The translations under genes and the position numbers were made by a program. A stretch of 64,000 bases of DNA, from positions 4,978,001 through 5,042,000 of the forward strand of contig NZ_LT838813.1 in NCBI RefSeq assembly GCF_900176595.1, given 5' to 3'. The notes under the pieces were generated by a model, which was given only the letters and a program-made list of their open reading frames with translations, was not told the origin of the DNA and ran no database searches. Positions 16,844-25,266 of the stretch are shown piece after piece. Positions within the stretch are counted from its first letter, which is position 1. Every line of letters begins with the position of its first letter. The DNA is from Aquiflexum balticum DSM 16537 (GTDB taxonomy: Bacteria > Bacteroidota > Bacteroidia > Cytophagales > Cyclobacteriaceae).

Positions 16844-18364
16844 ATGAAAAAGATAATAAAATATTTATGGATAGTTTTGTTCTTGGGGTACAGCACCTCC
16901 TGTGATCAAAATTTTGATGAACTCAACACCAATACGGTTGCGGCAACTAATATTGATGCCATGTTCCAAATCAATCAGGCGATTATCTCGTCTTCACCTT
17001 CTTCATTTGGTATTTTGGTGTATGAAGTGGGCGCAGTGCAGCAGGTGATTTCTCCAAACTCAGGTGTACTTACAGGGGCTAATTTCAATCAGGACAACAG
17101 GTCATCTACCCAGTCAAACTGGCAACAGTACTATAGGAATGTGATCAAAAACACCAAAGATGCGCTTAACAGGATTCAGGATAATCCTTTAAGGAATAAT
17201 TTGGTTCAAATGGCCAGAATACTTCAGGCAAATGCCTTTATGGTCTTGACTGATTCTTATGGTTCTATCCCGTATAGACAAGCTGGGGCAGGTTTCAGTG
17301 ACCAGATATTCTTTCCTGAATATGATTCCCAAGAATTCATATACACTGAAATAATCAAGGAACTGGAGGAAGCTACAGCCGCTCTAAGTACAACTGGACG
17401 GGTTGAAACAGCCGATGTGCTATATGGAGGAGATGTGGAAAAATGGCGTAAGTTTGGTTATTCTTTATTGTTGAGAGCAGGAATGAGAATTAGTAAAGCT
17501 AATCCTACTTTGGCCCAACAAACTGTCGCAAAAGCATTTACAGGCGGTGTCATTACCTCCAATCTTGACAATGCTTTTGTAAGACATGATGCCAATTACC
17601 TCAATCCGGCAGGCAATACCCTCAATGCAACGGAGGCATCAAACTTTTACCTTACTGAGCCATTTGTGAATTTCTTAAAAAACTCAAATGATCCCAGATT
17701 GCGTTCAATTGCCGTAAGATATGTAGGTGCCACCTCAGGTCCTGAACAAACAGTTGCCAGAGAGTCTTATGATCCAGCGCTTCAAATCGGCATGCCTATG
17801 GGTAATGACAATTCAACTGTTGTACAGGTAGCCGCTGACCTGGGTTTGGCGAGTTTTTATGATTTCAGTCAAGTAGATAGGAGAAGAATGATGAAACAGA
17901 CCTCTCCTAGTTTTATGGTGACAGCCTCCCAATCCTTGCTTTTACTAGCAGAAGCAAGACAGGTGGGATGGATTTCTACAGGGACAGTACAAGAATATTT
18001 CCAGCAGGGAATCAGGGCTCATATGCTTCAAATGGCCCAAATTGATTCCAAAATGGAAATTCCGATTGCTGAAATTGATGCCTATATCGCTGCAAACCAG
18101 ATTTCGGATGCAACAGCGATCCGTCAAATCAATGAACAATATTGGATATCTTCCTTCATGAATGGACCGGAAGCTTTCGCAAATTTCAGAAGAAGTGGAT
18201 TTCCTGTTCTTGCACCAAATCCCTTCCCGGGAAGAGAGGTGCTTTTTATCAATAGGTTAACCTATCCAAATTCTGAGATTTCTGTGAATTCTGAAAATGT
18301 TCAAGCGGCAATCCAAGCGCAGGGACCAGACGATTTAGAAACAAAAGTCTGGTGGAATAAATAA
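16844..18364 (+). CDS. SusD/RagB-type surface lipoprotein (SusD-like_2)
   Basis: A 506-residue SusD-family lipoprotein with the lipobox in LGYSTSCDQNFDEL. Family features are the helical repeats around ANAFMVLTDSYGSIPYRQAG, LLLAEARQVGW and the closing segment near NRLTYPNSE. It would form the lid over the adjacent SusC barrel and bind substrate at the cell surface. The first residues after the lipid cysteine are Asp/Asn-rich, compatible with export to the outer face. A perfect 12-bp stem-loop follows the stop, so the susCD part of the message may end or be stabilised there. Confidence 0.93.
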   Translation: MKKIIKYLWIVLFLGYSTSCDQNFDELNTNTVAATNIDAMFQINQAIISSSPSSFGILVYEVGAVQQVISPNSGVLTGANFNQDNRSSTQSNWQQYYRNVIKNTKDALNRIQDNPLRNNLVQMARILQANAFMVLTDSYGSIPYRQAGAGFSDQIFFPEYDSQEFIYTEIIKELEEATAALSTTGRVETADVLYGGDVEKWRKFGYSLLLRAGMRISKANPTLAQQTVAKAFTGGVITSNLDNAFVRHDANYLNPAGNTLNATEASNFYLTEPFVNFLKNSNDPRLRSIAVRYVGATSGPEQTVARESYDPALQIGMPMGNDNSTVVQVAADLGLASFYDFSQVDRRRMMKQTSPSFMVTASQSLLLLAEARQVGWISTGTVQEYFQQGIRAHMLQMAQIDSKMEIPIAEIDAYIAANQISDATAIRQINEQYWISSFMNGPEAFANFRRSGFPVLAPNPFPGREVLFINRLTYPNSEISVNSENVQAAIQAQGPDDLETKVWWNK

Positions 18365-18369
18365 TTGAA

Positions 18370-18404
18370 TGTAGCAGGTTCGGAAGTGCTCTGAACCTGC
18401 TACA
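18370..18404 (+). promoter_or_regulatory. Intercistronic 12-bp stem-loop
   Basis: TGTAGCAGGTTC pairs perfectly with GAACCTGCTACA around an 11-base loop. No T-run follows, so it is more likely an mRNA-stabilising or processing hairpin than a strong terminator. It separates susCD from the enzyme genes. Confidence 0.65.
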
Positions 18405-18441
18405 CTCATTTAGAATTTAAATTATTTAATAAACCCAAACC

Positions 18442-19377
18442 ATGATAAAAAAATACATCCTAATACTTCTTACTATTTTTTTAACGCATTCTGCTATTGA
18501 AGCCCAACAAATTTCCAAAGAAGAAATGTTATTTCTCACGCAAGAATGGAAAGGGGAAAGATTTGAAGACGGAAGACCAAAAGTTTCTGATAACCTTTTG
18601 AAGAGAATGCGGCTCGTCACGCATGATGAAGCCTGGGCTGTCATGAAAAATGAGGGCTATAGATACCAATATGCAGACGGATGGCAAACAATCAATCCCG
18701 ATAGTATTCTAATTGGCAGGGCAGTGACGGCAACATTTATGCCCGGACGCCCTGATATCCATGATGCAATTGACGCCAGAGGAAAAAAAGAAGGGAAACG
18801 TGGACAAAATTCCTGGCCTGTGGATTTATTGGTACCAGGAGATGTCTATGTAGTAGATCAATTTGGCATCCATGTGGATGGCCCAACCATAGGAGACAAT
18901 GTAGGTAATGCGATTTATGCAAAATCCGGCAATGGGATTGTCTATGATGGTGCAATTAGGGATGTAACGGGGTTAAAAGAAATTGGCGGATTCACCTCCT
19001 ATTATTCAAGCTATCATCCCTCCCATCATAACCAACAAGGAAATCTAAATACCATGCTGATCGGAATCAATAAACCCACCAGAATACGACAGGCAACCGT
19101 GATGGCGGGTGATGTGGTGTTGGGTAGAGACGGTGGCGTTTCTTTTATTCCCGCACATCTTGTAGAAAAAGTGGTCGTTACCTCTGAGGTCGTCAGATTA
19201 AGGGATATGTTCGGACATGAAAGGCTCCGGGCTGGAATATATACCGCAGGTCAGATTGATACGAGATGGTCAGATGATATTGAAAGGGATTTTTCAGCCT
19301 GGCTCAATGAGCATATTGATGAACTGCCCATTCCCAGAGAACAGATACAGGAAATCTTGAAAAACAGGACCTGGTAA
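18442..19377 (+). CDS. Exported RraA-family protein (aldolase-like), copy 1
   Basis: A 311-residue protein with a Sec signal peptide (MIKKYILILLTIFLTHSAIEA). The core (~residues 95-260) matches the RraA/HMG-aldolase fold: DNVGNAIYAKSGNGIVYDGA followed by IRDVTG, where Arg-Asp is the metal and substrate pair of the family. It is about twice the length of E. coli RraA because of N- and C-terminal extensions typical of the sugar-acid-associated group. Class II pyruvate aldolases of this family cleave 4-hydroxy-2-oxo acids. Periplasmic location is inferred from the signal. It opens the enzyme part of the locus and has a paralogue at 22168. An RNase E inhibitor role is unlikely given the signal peptide. 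Confidence 0.85.
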   Translation: MIKKYILILLTIFLTHSAIEAQQISKEEMLFLTQEWKGERFEDGRPKVSDNLLKRMRLVTHDEAWAVMKNEGYRYQYADGWQTINPDSILIGRAVTATFMPGRPDIHDAIDARGKKEGKRGQNSWPVDLLVPGDVYVVDQFGIHVDGPTIGDNVGNAIYAKSGNGIVYDGAIRDVTGLKEIGGFTSYYSSYHPSHHNQQGNLNTMLIGINKPTRIRQATVMAGDVVLGRDGGVSFIPAHLVEKVVVTSEVVRLRDMFGHERLRAGIYTAGQIDTRWSDDIERDFSAWLNEHIDELPIPREQIQEILKNRTW

Positions 19378-19401
19378 ATCTCAAATTCTAAAAATCAACT
19401 C

Positions 19402-20697
19402 ATGACCACAGACAACAAAAGACGCTCATTTCTGCAAAGAAGCTTGATGGCAGGATTTGCCTCAACGCTGGCAATCCCAAGCTTTGGCTCAGGTTTGATC
19501 AAAGCTGTTGAGAATGGACCTAAATATTCCAACCCATCAGATTTGAAAATAACGGGTATCTCTACAGCCTACATGAGTGGTCATGGAACCCATATGTTTG
19601 TGAAATTAACAACTAATCAAGGAATCACCGGATATGGGGAGGCTATGGATGCAGTAAGGGGAACTTACGGAGTTGCAACAGGAACAGTAGGCTGGGATAA
19701 TATGACGCAATTTTTAATCGGTCAAAATCCCCTTGAGATAAATAAAATAGTAGAACAGATTCTCCGCAGAGGTCATTTTGGGGGTGCTCAGGGGGGAATG
19801 TATGTAGCTGTACTTACAGGAATTGAAATTGCTCTTTGGGATTTGGCCGGCAAAGCAATGAACCAGCCGGTTTACCGCCTAATGGGCGGTAAATTCAGAG
19901 ATAAAATCAGGCTCTATTGTGACAGTGCCAGTAGTTCCGAAAGCCCTGAAGATATGGCTGCCGGGGCAATGGATGTTAAAAACGCAGGATTCACCGCCAT
20001 AAAATTTGATATTGATTGGGCAGGAGACCCTTCCAAACAGGATGAATTTAACAGAACGGCTTCCAATGGTGAAATTGATAGGATGGTAAAACAGATTACC
20101 GCCGTCAGGGAGGCAATAGGAATGAATATGGATTTGTGCCTGGATGCTCATGGAAGATATGATCTACCTTCAGGAATTCAGATTGCCAAAGAAATGGAAC
20201 AGTTTAAATTGATGTTTTTGGAAGAACCTATTCCTGCAGAAAACCTCGATAGCCTACGTGAGATAACCAGTCAGACCACTACCCCAATTTGTACGGGCGA
20301 AAACCAATATTTAGCACATGATTTCAGAAAAATTCTGGAAAAAAAAGCTGCTGACATCGTCATGCCTGACCTTCATAAATGTGGAGGGCTGGGTGAAGGT
20401 CAAAGGATTGCCAATCTCGCTAACCTCTATTATGTACCCGTAGCGCCACACATGGTAGCCTCTCCATTCGGTGCCATGGCCGCCTGCCATTGTTGTGCTT
20501 CCATTTCCAATTTCCTTTGTTTGGAATGGCATTGGTTCTCAAAATGGAAACAATGGGATGAATTGATCCTTGAAGCACCTTTGATTAAGGATGGATACAT
20601 TCATCTCACTGATAAGCCCGGTGTAGGGGTCACTCCAAACGAAGATGCTATCAGAAAGTATGCAGTAAAGGATGCCCCTTTCTTTCAACCCAATTAA
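19402..20697 (+). CDS. Tat-exported enolase-superfamily enzyme (mandelate racemase/MLE family), 1
   Basis: A 431-residue member of the mandelate racemase group with a Tat-type signal (KRRSFLQRSLMAGFASTLAI). The barrel shows the metal ligands in order: Asp in LCLDAHGRYD (~247), Glu in FLEEPIP (~273) and Glu in CTGENQY (~298). A candidate basic residue is Lys in AIKFDID (~200), where the usual K-x-K reads K-x-D. His in APHMVASPFG (~349) could act as acid/base. Such enzymes dehydrate or epimerise sugar acids using magnesium. It follows rraA copy 1 by 24 bases and precedes a close paralogue by 23 bases. Substrate unknown. Confidence 0.9.
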   Translation: MTTDNKRRSFLQRSLMAGFASTLAIPSFGSGLIKAVENGPKYSNPSDLKITGISTAYMSGHGTHMFVKLTTNQGITGYGEAMDAVRGTYGVATGTVGWDNMTQFLIGQNPLEINKIVEQILRRGHFGGAQGGMYVAVLTGIEIALWDLAGKAMNQPVYRLMGGKFRDKIRLYCDSASSSESPEDMAAGAMDVKNAGFTAIKFDIDWAGDPSKQDEFNRTASNGEIDRMVKQITAVREAIGMNMDLCLDAHGRYDLPSGIQIAKEMEQFKLMFLEEPIPAENLDSLREITSQTTTPICTGENQYLAHDFRKILEKKAADIVMPDLHKCGGLGEGQRIANLANLYYVPVAPHMVASPFGAMAACHCCASISNFLCLEWHWFSKWKQWDELILEAPLIKDGYIHLTDKPGVGVTPNEDAIRKYAVKDAPFFQPN

Positions 20698-20720
20698 ATT
20701 AAGCCTAAAGAATGTAAATT

Positions 20721-22001
20721 ATGACTACTAAAAAAGACAGCAGAAGATCGTTTATTCAAAAAGGATTGGTGGCAGGCCTAACAGGCGGAGCTTTATTAAG
20801 CACTTTTGGCCAAGGTCTAAGTGCGGCAGTCAATAGACAATCACCTTTTTCCAATCCTTCTGACTTAAAAATCACCGATATAAAATGCGGCTATGTAAGA
20901 GGAGCTCTTTATGTGAAAATATATACCAATCAGGATGTTTGGGGCTGTGGCGAAGCGGTTGATGCCATCCATGGGACCTACCATCTTGTCAAAAGATTGG
21001 GTAATCAGATCAAAGGCCAAAGTCCATTGAACCCAAACCGTCTTGCTGAACAGATCCGGAAAGGCGCATTTTTTGGTGGAGCACAATCGGGAGTTTTTGT
21101 CGCAGTACTTACTGCAATTGAAACAGCACTTTGGGATATTACAGGCAAAGTCTTTGGAGTGCCGGTATATCAACTGCTCGGTGGAAAATACAGGGATAAA
21201 ATCAGGGTATATTGTGATACCGCATTATACACCTCCACCAATCCTACACCCCAGGATTACGCCGATGCTGCTACCGACGCTGTAAACAGAGGATATAACG
21301 CAGTTAAATTTGATGTGGATGATGGGCGAGACCCAAACAAATACGATAGATTCAATTGGACCGCGAGTCCAGCCGAAATTGACAGGATGTACAATGCCAT
21401 TGCTGCTGTAAGGGAAGCCGTCGGTCCAAACATCGATATCTGTGTGGATATGCATGGAAGATATGATGCTGTCACAGGATTGAAAATGGCCAAATTGTAT
21501 GAGGATCTGAATCTCATGTGGCTGGAAGAACCAATACCTGCTGATAACCCCGAGGTTTACAAATCCATCACATCACAAACAACGACTCCAATATGTACGG
21601 GTGAAAATATTTACCTGGCCTATGGCTTTACAAGGTTATTGTCCGAGTCTGCCGTAGATATCATTATGCCGGATATCCAAAAAGCCGGTGGATTGGGTGA
21701 GGCCCAACGTATTGCCAATCTTTCCAACCTCTACTATGTACCATTTGCACCCCATATGGTAGCATCTTTCTTAGGTGCAATGGCCAGTTGTCATGTCTGT
21801 GCTTCGGTACCAAACTTCATGATCATGGAATGGCAGATATATATGGACAAAGACCAATTATGGAAAGATATTGTCACTTATGATGGGCCAAGAACAGAAA
21901 ACAGTTTTATTACCTTGTCAGAAAAACCCGGTATCGGTGTGGAAATCAATGAGGAAGGAATGAAAAAATACGCTGTTAAAGACATACCGTTCTTTGAATA
22001 G
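20721..22001 (+). CDS. Tat-exported enolase-superfamily enzyme (mandelate racemase/MLE family), 2
   Basis: A 426-residue close paralogue of the preceding protein, with its own Tat-type signal (SRRSFIQKGLVAGLTGGALL). Metal ligands are in ICVDMHGRYD (~242), WLEEPIP (~268) and CTGENIY (~292). The Lys segment is AVKFDVDDG (~193), and APHMVASFLGAMASCHVCAS (~343) carries the candidate His. Shared stretches such as TTPICTGEN and LGEAQRIANLSNLYYVPFAP show a gene duplication within the locus. Two retained copies suggest different substrates or stereochemistry, which is an inference. Confidence 0.9.
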   Translation: MTTKKDSRRSFIQKGLVAGLTGGALLSTFGQGLSAAVNRQSPFSNPSDLKITDIKCGYVRGALYVKIYTNQDVWGCGEAVDAIHGTYHLVKRLGNQIKGQSPLNPNRLAEQIRKGAFFGGAQSGVFVAVLTAIETALWDITGKVFGVPVYQLLGGKYRDKIRVYCDTALYTSTNPTPQDYADAATDAVNRGYNAVKFDVDDGRDPNKYDRFNWTASPAEIDRMYNAIAAVREAVGPNIDICVDMHGRYDAVTGLKMAKLYEDLNLMWLEEPIPADNPEVYKSITSQTTTPICTGENIYLAYGFTRLLSESAVDIIMPDIQKAGGLGEAQRIANLSNLYYVPFAPHMVASFLGAMASCHVCASVPNFMIMEWQIYMDKDQLWKDIVTYDGPRTENSFITLSEKPGIGVEINEEGMKKYAVKDIPFFE

Positions 22002-22167
22002 AATAAACGGTTAAAATCCAAATCCTAAAAAATGAGAGCACGAAATCTTAATCTTACTAAAATCCAAACTCAAACAGGGATTCCACCTACCTTATAAATT
22101 AACTGAGAATAAAGGATTTTATTTGATTTATTTATTTTCAACAACTTTAACCTAAAGACCCGATATC

Positions 22168-23100
22168 ATGAAAAAAACTATTTTACTGAGTATTGCACTT
22201 CTGTCATGTATGGTGTTTACTTCCTATTCCCAACAGATCTCCCCTACTCCGGATCAGATCAAAATGCTGACTTCACAGTGGACAGGGGAACGGTTTGCTG
22301 ATGGAAGACCGAAAGTATCAGATGATTTGCTCAAAAGGCTGGAAAAACTTTCTATGGAAGAATCTTGGGGGTTTTTAAGAAACAAAGGGTATAACAACCA
22401 ATATGAAAATGATTGGGTTATCATCGACGATGACCGGGTGATGACCGGTAGGGCCCTGACAGCTCAATATATGCCCTTGAGAACTGATGTCAATGACCTT
22501 GTAAAAGAAATTGGCAAAAAAGAAGGCAGGACCCAAGCTGGAGGAACCAATTCCTGGCCGATAGACAAGCTGGTAGATGGAGATATTTATGTTGCTGATG
22601 GTTATGGCAAAATTGTAGACGGAACCTTAATTGGAGATAATCTTGGAAATGCTATTTATGCCAAAACAAAAAAAGGCGTTATTTTTTATGGATCTGTTCG
22701 CGATATGGCCGGATTGTCAGCTATTGATGGTTTCAATGGATGGGTAAAAGGTCATGATCCTTCCTACATTCAACAGATGATGCTTACCACAATCAATTAT
22801 CCCATTCGGGTTGGTAGAGCAACCGTACTTCCAGGAGATGCTGTACTTGCTAACAAATATGGAGTTGTATTTATTCCTGCTCATCTTTTGGCTGACCTTG
22901 TCATCAACGGAGAATTTATCATGCTACGTGATCAATTTGGTATCCAAAGGCTAAAAGAGGGAAAGTATACTGCAGGTGAAATAGACAGCAAATGGAGTGA
23001 GACCATTGTAAAAGATTTTCTTGATTGGGTCAATAAAAAAACTGACTTACCCATGAGCCGAGAAGAACTGAATAATTTTCTTAAAGACAGGAACTGGTGA
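22168..23100 (+). CDS. Exported RraA-family protein (aldolase-like), copy 2
   Basis: A 310-residue paralogue of the 18442 protein, with a Sec signal (MKKTILLSIALLSCMVFTSY, then SQQ). Core motifs are IGDNLGNAIYAKTKKGVIFY and GSVRDMAG, keeping the Arg-Asp pair, and the shared ends RLKEGKYTAGEIDSKWSE and FLKDRNW. The 166-base gap before it holds no gene and may include a second promoter. The order rraA-MR-MR-rraA-MR suggests that the rraA-MR unit was duplicated. It would act in the periplasm if the signal is used. Confidence 0.85.
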   Translation: MKKTILLSIALLSCMVFTSYSQQISPTPDQIKMLTSQWTGERFADGRPKVSDDLLKRLEKLSMEESWGFLRNKGYNNQYENDWVIIDDDRVMTGRALTAQYMPLRTDVNDLVKEIGKKEGRTQAGGTNSWPIDKLVDGDIYVADGYGKIVDGTLIGDNLGNAIYAKTKKGVIFYGSVRDMAGLSAIDGFNGWVKGHDPSYIQQMMLTTINYPIRVGRATVLPGDAVLANKYGVVFIPAHLLADLVINGEFIMLRDQFGIQRLKEGKYTAGEIDSKWSETIVKDFLDWVNKKTDLPMSREELNNFLKDRNW

Positions 23101-23160
23101 TTCCTGACAGTTCAACCAAATAAGCTTTAACCTCAATATTAACAATAAACCTAGAACACC

Positions 23161-24645
23161 ATGAAAAACACACTTCAAGATATTATCAATAAAACCAAAG
23201 CAACCGAAAAGCAATATGCGGCTGAAAGACTAGCTGAAATGAACAGTGTAAATACGAAGGCAAATAGAAGGGATTTTCTTAAAAAGACAGCTCTTGGAGG
23301 AATGTCATTAACTGCCTTGATGGGACTTTCAATGGAAGATACCATGGCAGAAACCACCAGAAATGTAAGAAGAGCTTCTGCACCCTCTGATTTGAAAATC
23401 ACAGACCTGAGATATTGCGTCACCACGGTATTGGGTAGAACCGCTATCATCCGGATTGATACCAATCAGGGAATTTATGGTCTGGGTGAAGTTAGGGATG
23501 GAGCAGATCCGCGTTATGCGCTGATGCTCAAAAGCAGGATCTTGGGAGAAAACCCTTGTAACGTTGAAAAAATCTTCAAAATCATCAAGCAGTTTGGTGG
23601 ACAAGCACGTCAAGCAGGTGGTGTTTGCGCAGTTGAAATGGCCCTTTGGGATCTTTGTGGTAAAGCCTATAATGTTCCGGCTTGGCAATTACTCGGTGGC
23701 AGGTATAGAGACAATGTCCGTTTGTATGCCGATACGCCTACTGGAAACACGCCTGAAGAACAAAGGGAAAAAATCAAATACCGAACAGAAACCCAAGGAT
23801 ATTCCTGGCTCAAAATGGATGTTTCCATCAATCAGGTCAGAAACATACCTGGCACTTTGAACAATACAGAAATCCTAAAACAAAATTCAAATCAGTGGCA
23901 AGGTGGTTACATGTCCTATGCCAATACCAAACATGCATTCACTGGCGTTCAAATAACTGAAAAAGGATTGGATGAACTTGCTAAAATAGTTCACGAGGTA
24001 AGAGAAATGGTGGGTTATGAAATTCCGATTTCCACGGATCATTACGGACATATCGATTATAACAACTGTATCAAATTAGGAAGGGCGCTTGAAAAATATA
24101 CTTTGGCTTGGTTGGAAGACATGGTCCCATGGCAGTGGACCGAACAGCATAAAACAATTACTGATGCTTTGGAAACACCTACCACGACAGGTGAAGATAT
24201 TTACTTGCTTGAAAACTTCAAAGATCTCATCCACAACCGGGCAGTTGATATTGTGCATCCTGATCTGGCATCCTCAGGAGGATTATTGGAAACAAAAAGA
24301 ATCGGTGATTATGCAGAAGAGTTTGGCATAGCCATGGCCATGCATCAGGCAGGAACGCCGGTTTCGTTTATGGCCAATGTGCATTGTGCGGCAGCTACCC
24401 AGAATTTCCTTTCTTTGGAACATCATTCTGTGGATCTACCTTGGTGGGAAGATATGGTCAAAACCACAGGCGGAGATAAAATGATCGTAAAGGGTTATGC
24501 ACCTGTTCCTTTGACTGCACCAGGTTTAGGAATCGAACTGAATGATGAAGTAGTCAAACAACATCTCCACAAATCAGATTCTTCATACTTTGCACCAACA
24601 ACTGAATGGGATGAAAAAAGATCCCATGATAGGACTTGGAGTTAA
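23161..24645 (+). CDS. Tat-exported enolase-superfamily enzyme (mandelate racemase/MLE family), 3
   Basis: A 494-residue, more diverged member. A ~35-residue N-terminal stretch precedes a Tat motif (ANRRDFLKKTALGGMSLTAL). Metal ligands are Asp in ISTDHYGHIDY (~291), Glu in WLEDMVPWQW (~317) and Glu in TTGEDIYLL (~343). The Lys segment is WLKMDVS (~215), again K-x-D, and MHQAGTPVSFMANVHCAAAT (~393) supplies the candidate His. The barrel carries an insertion of about 30 residues after the Lys strand, and the C-terminus is a charged tail. It is more like dehydratases acting on short sugar acids than the other two, but the reaction is not assigned. Confidence 0.9.
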   Translation: MKNTLQDIINKTKATEKQYAAERLAEMNSVNTKANRRDFLKKTALGGMSLTALMGLSMEDTMAETTRNVRRASAPSDLKITDLRYCVTTVLGRTAIIRIDTNQGIYGLGEVRDGADPRYALMLKSRILGENPCNVEKIFKIIKQFGGQARQAGGVCAVEMALWDLCGKAYNVPAWQLLGGRYRDNVRLYADTPTGNTPEEQREKIKYRTETQGYSWLKMDVSINQVRNIPGTLNNTEILKQNSNQWQGGYMSYANTKHAFTGVQITEKGLDELAKIVHEVREMVGYEIPISTDHYGHIDYNNCIKLGRALEKYTLAWLEDMVPWQWTEQHKTITDALETPTTTGEDIYLLENFKDLIHNRAVDIVHPDLASSGGLLETKRIGDYAEEFGIAMAMHQAGTPVSFMANVHCAAATQNFLSLEHHSVDLPWWEDMVKTTGGDKMIVKGYAPVPLTAPGLGIELNDEVVKQHLHKSDSSYFAPTTEWDEKRSHDRTWS

Positions 24646-24662
24646 TTTGTAATTTCAACAAA

Positions 24663-24694
24663 GAAGAGCTGTAGGATTATTCTCACAGCTCTTC
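24663..24694 (+). promoter_or_regulatory. Intercistronic 10-bp stem-loop
   Basis: GAAGAGCTGT pairs perfectly with ACAGCTCTTC around a 12-base loop, followed by CTTTAA. It could be a weak terminator or a processing hairpin between the third enolase-family gene and the NTF2-like gene. Confidence 0.55.
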
Positions 24695-24710
24695 CTTTAA
24701 TATCTAAAAA

Positions 24711-25142
24711 ATGAAAATACTTGTATTGATATCGTTTTTCAATCTTTTGGGATTCTATGCTGCTTTCGATGAATCTGAAAAAGTCGCTAAGGCTGTTCAG
24801 GAATTCACAAAAGCAGTAGTAGATGCGGATGAATCTAAATTTTCTACACTTTTGTCAGATAATTTGGTTTTTGGCCATTCCAATGGTAATGTTCAGGACA
24901 AAAAAGCCTTTATTGCAGAAATCATTAGCCGAAATCCTCTGGATTATTTGACTGTTGAAGTTGAAAATCAGAAAATAACCATTTCAGGAAATGTTGCGGT
25001 AGTAACACATATTTATGTGGCAACGGCGGAAAACAATGCCAAGGAAAAAGTGAATATCCGGATTGGTAATATGATGATTTGGGAAAAAGACAAATCCAAT
25101 TGGAAATTGCTTGCAAGACAGGCTTATAGATTGCCGCAGTGA
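24711..25142 (+). CDS. NTF2-like (SnoaL/DUF4440-type) exported protein
   Basis: A 143-residue protein with a short N-terminal hydrophobic stretch (MKILVLISFFNLLGFYAAF) that looks like a signal peptide. The rest fits the NTF2-like cone fold: VAKAVQEFTKAVVDADESKF, LLSDNLVFGHSNG, a central beta pair and the closing WKLLARQAYRLPQ. Members bind small hydrophobic molecules or act as minor isomerases or hydrolases. It lies at the end of the enzyme run, 66 bases after the third enolase-family gene, so an accessory role in the same pathway is likely but unproven. Confidence 0.8.
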   Translation: MKILVLISFFNLLGFYAAFDESEKVAKAVQEFTKAVVDADESKFSTLLSDNLVFGHSNGNVQDKKAFIAEIISRNPLDYLTVEVENQKITISGNVAVVTHIYVATAENNAKEKVNIRIGNMMIWEKDKSNWKLLARQAYRLPQ

Positions 25143-25194
25143 TGATTTCCTGATTTGTAGCGCTGGAGCTGCATAAATTGATTGTAGATTTCAG

Positions 25195-25212
25195 TCCCGA
25201 TAGCTATCGGGA
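25195..25212. repeat. 18-bp perfect palindrome (TCCCGATAGCTATCGGGA)
   Basis: A perfect palindrome in the spacer before the BASS transporter gene, followed by AGATTTTT. It resembles the short high-copy palindromes that recur between genes in Cytophagales genomes, a statement made from general familiarity. It may serve as a weak terminator. Confidence 0.6.
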
Positions 25213-25266
25213 AGATTTTTGATTGCAGATTTGATAAAAGAATAAACCAACGAAATATAAAGCCCA

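Noticed and set aside
18442-23100. RraA as RNase E inhibitor or menaquinone methyltransferase
   Set aside because: Both proteins have signal peptides and a sugar-acid gene context; the older names describe misannotations of the same fold.
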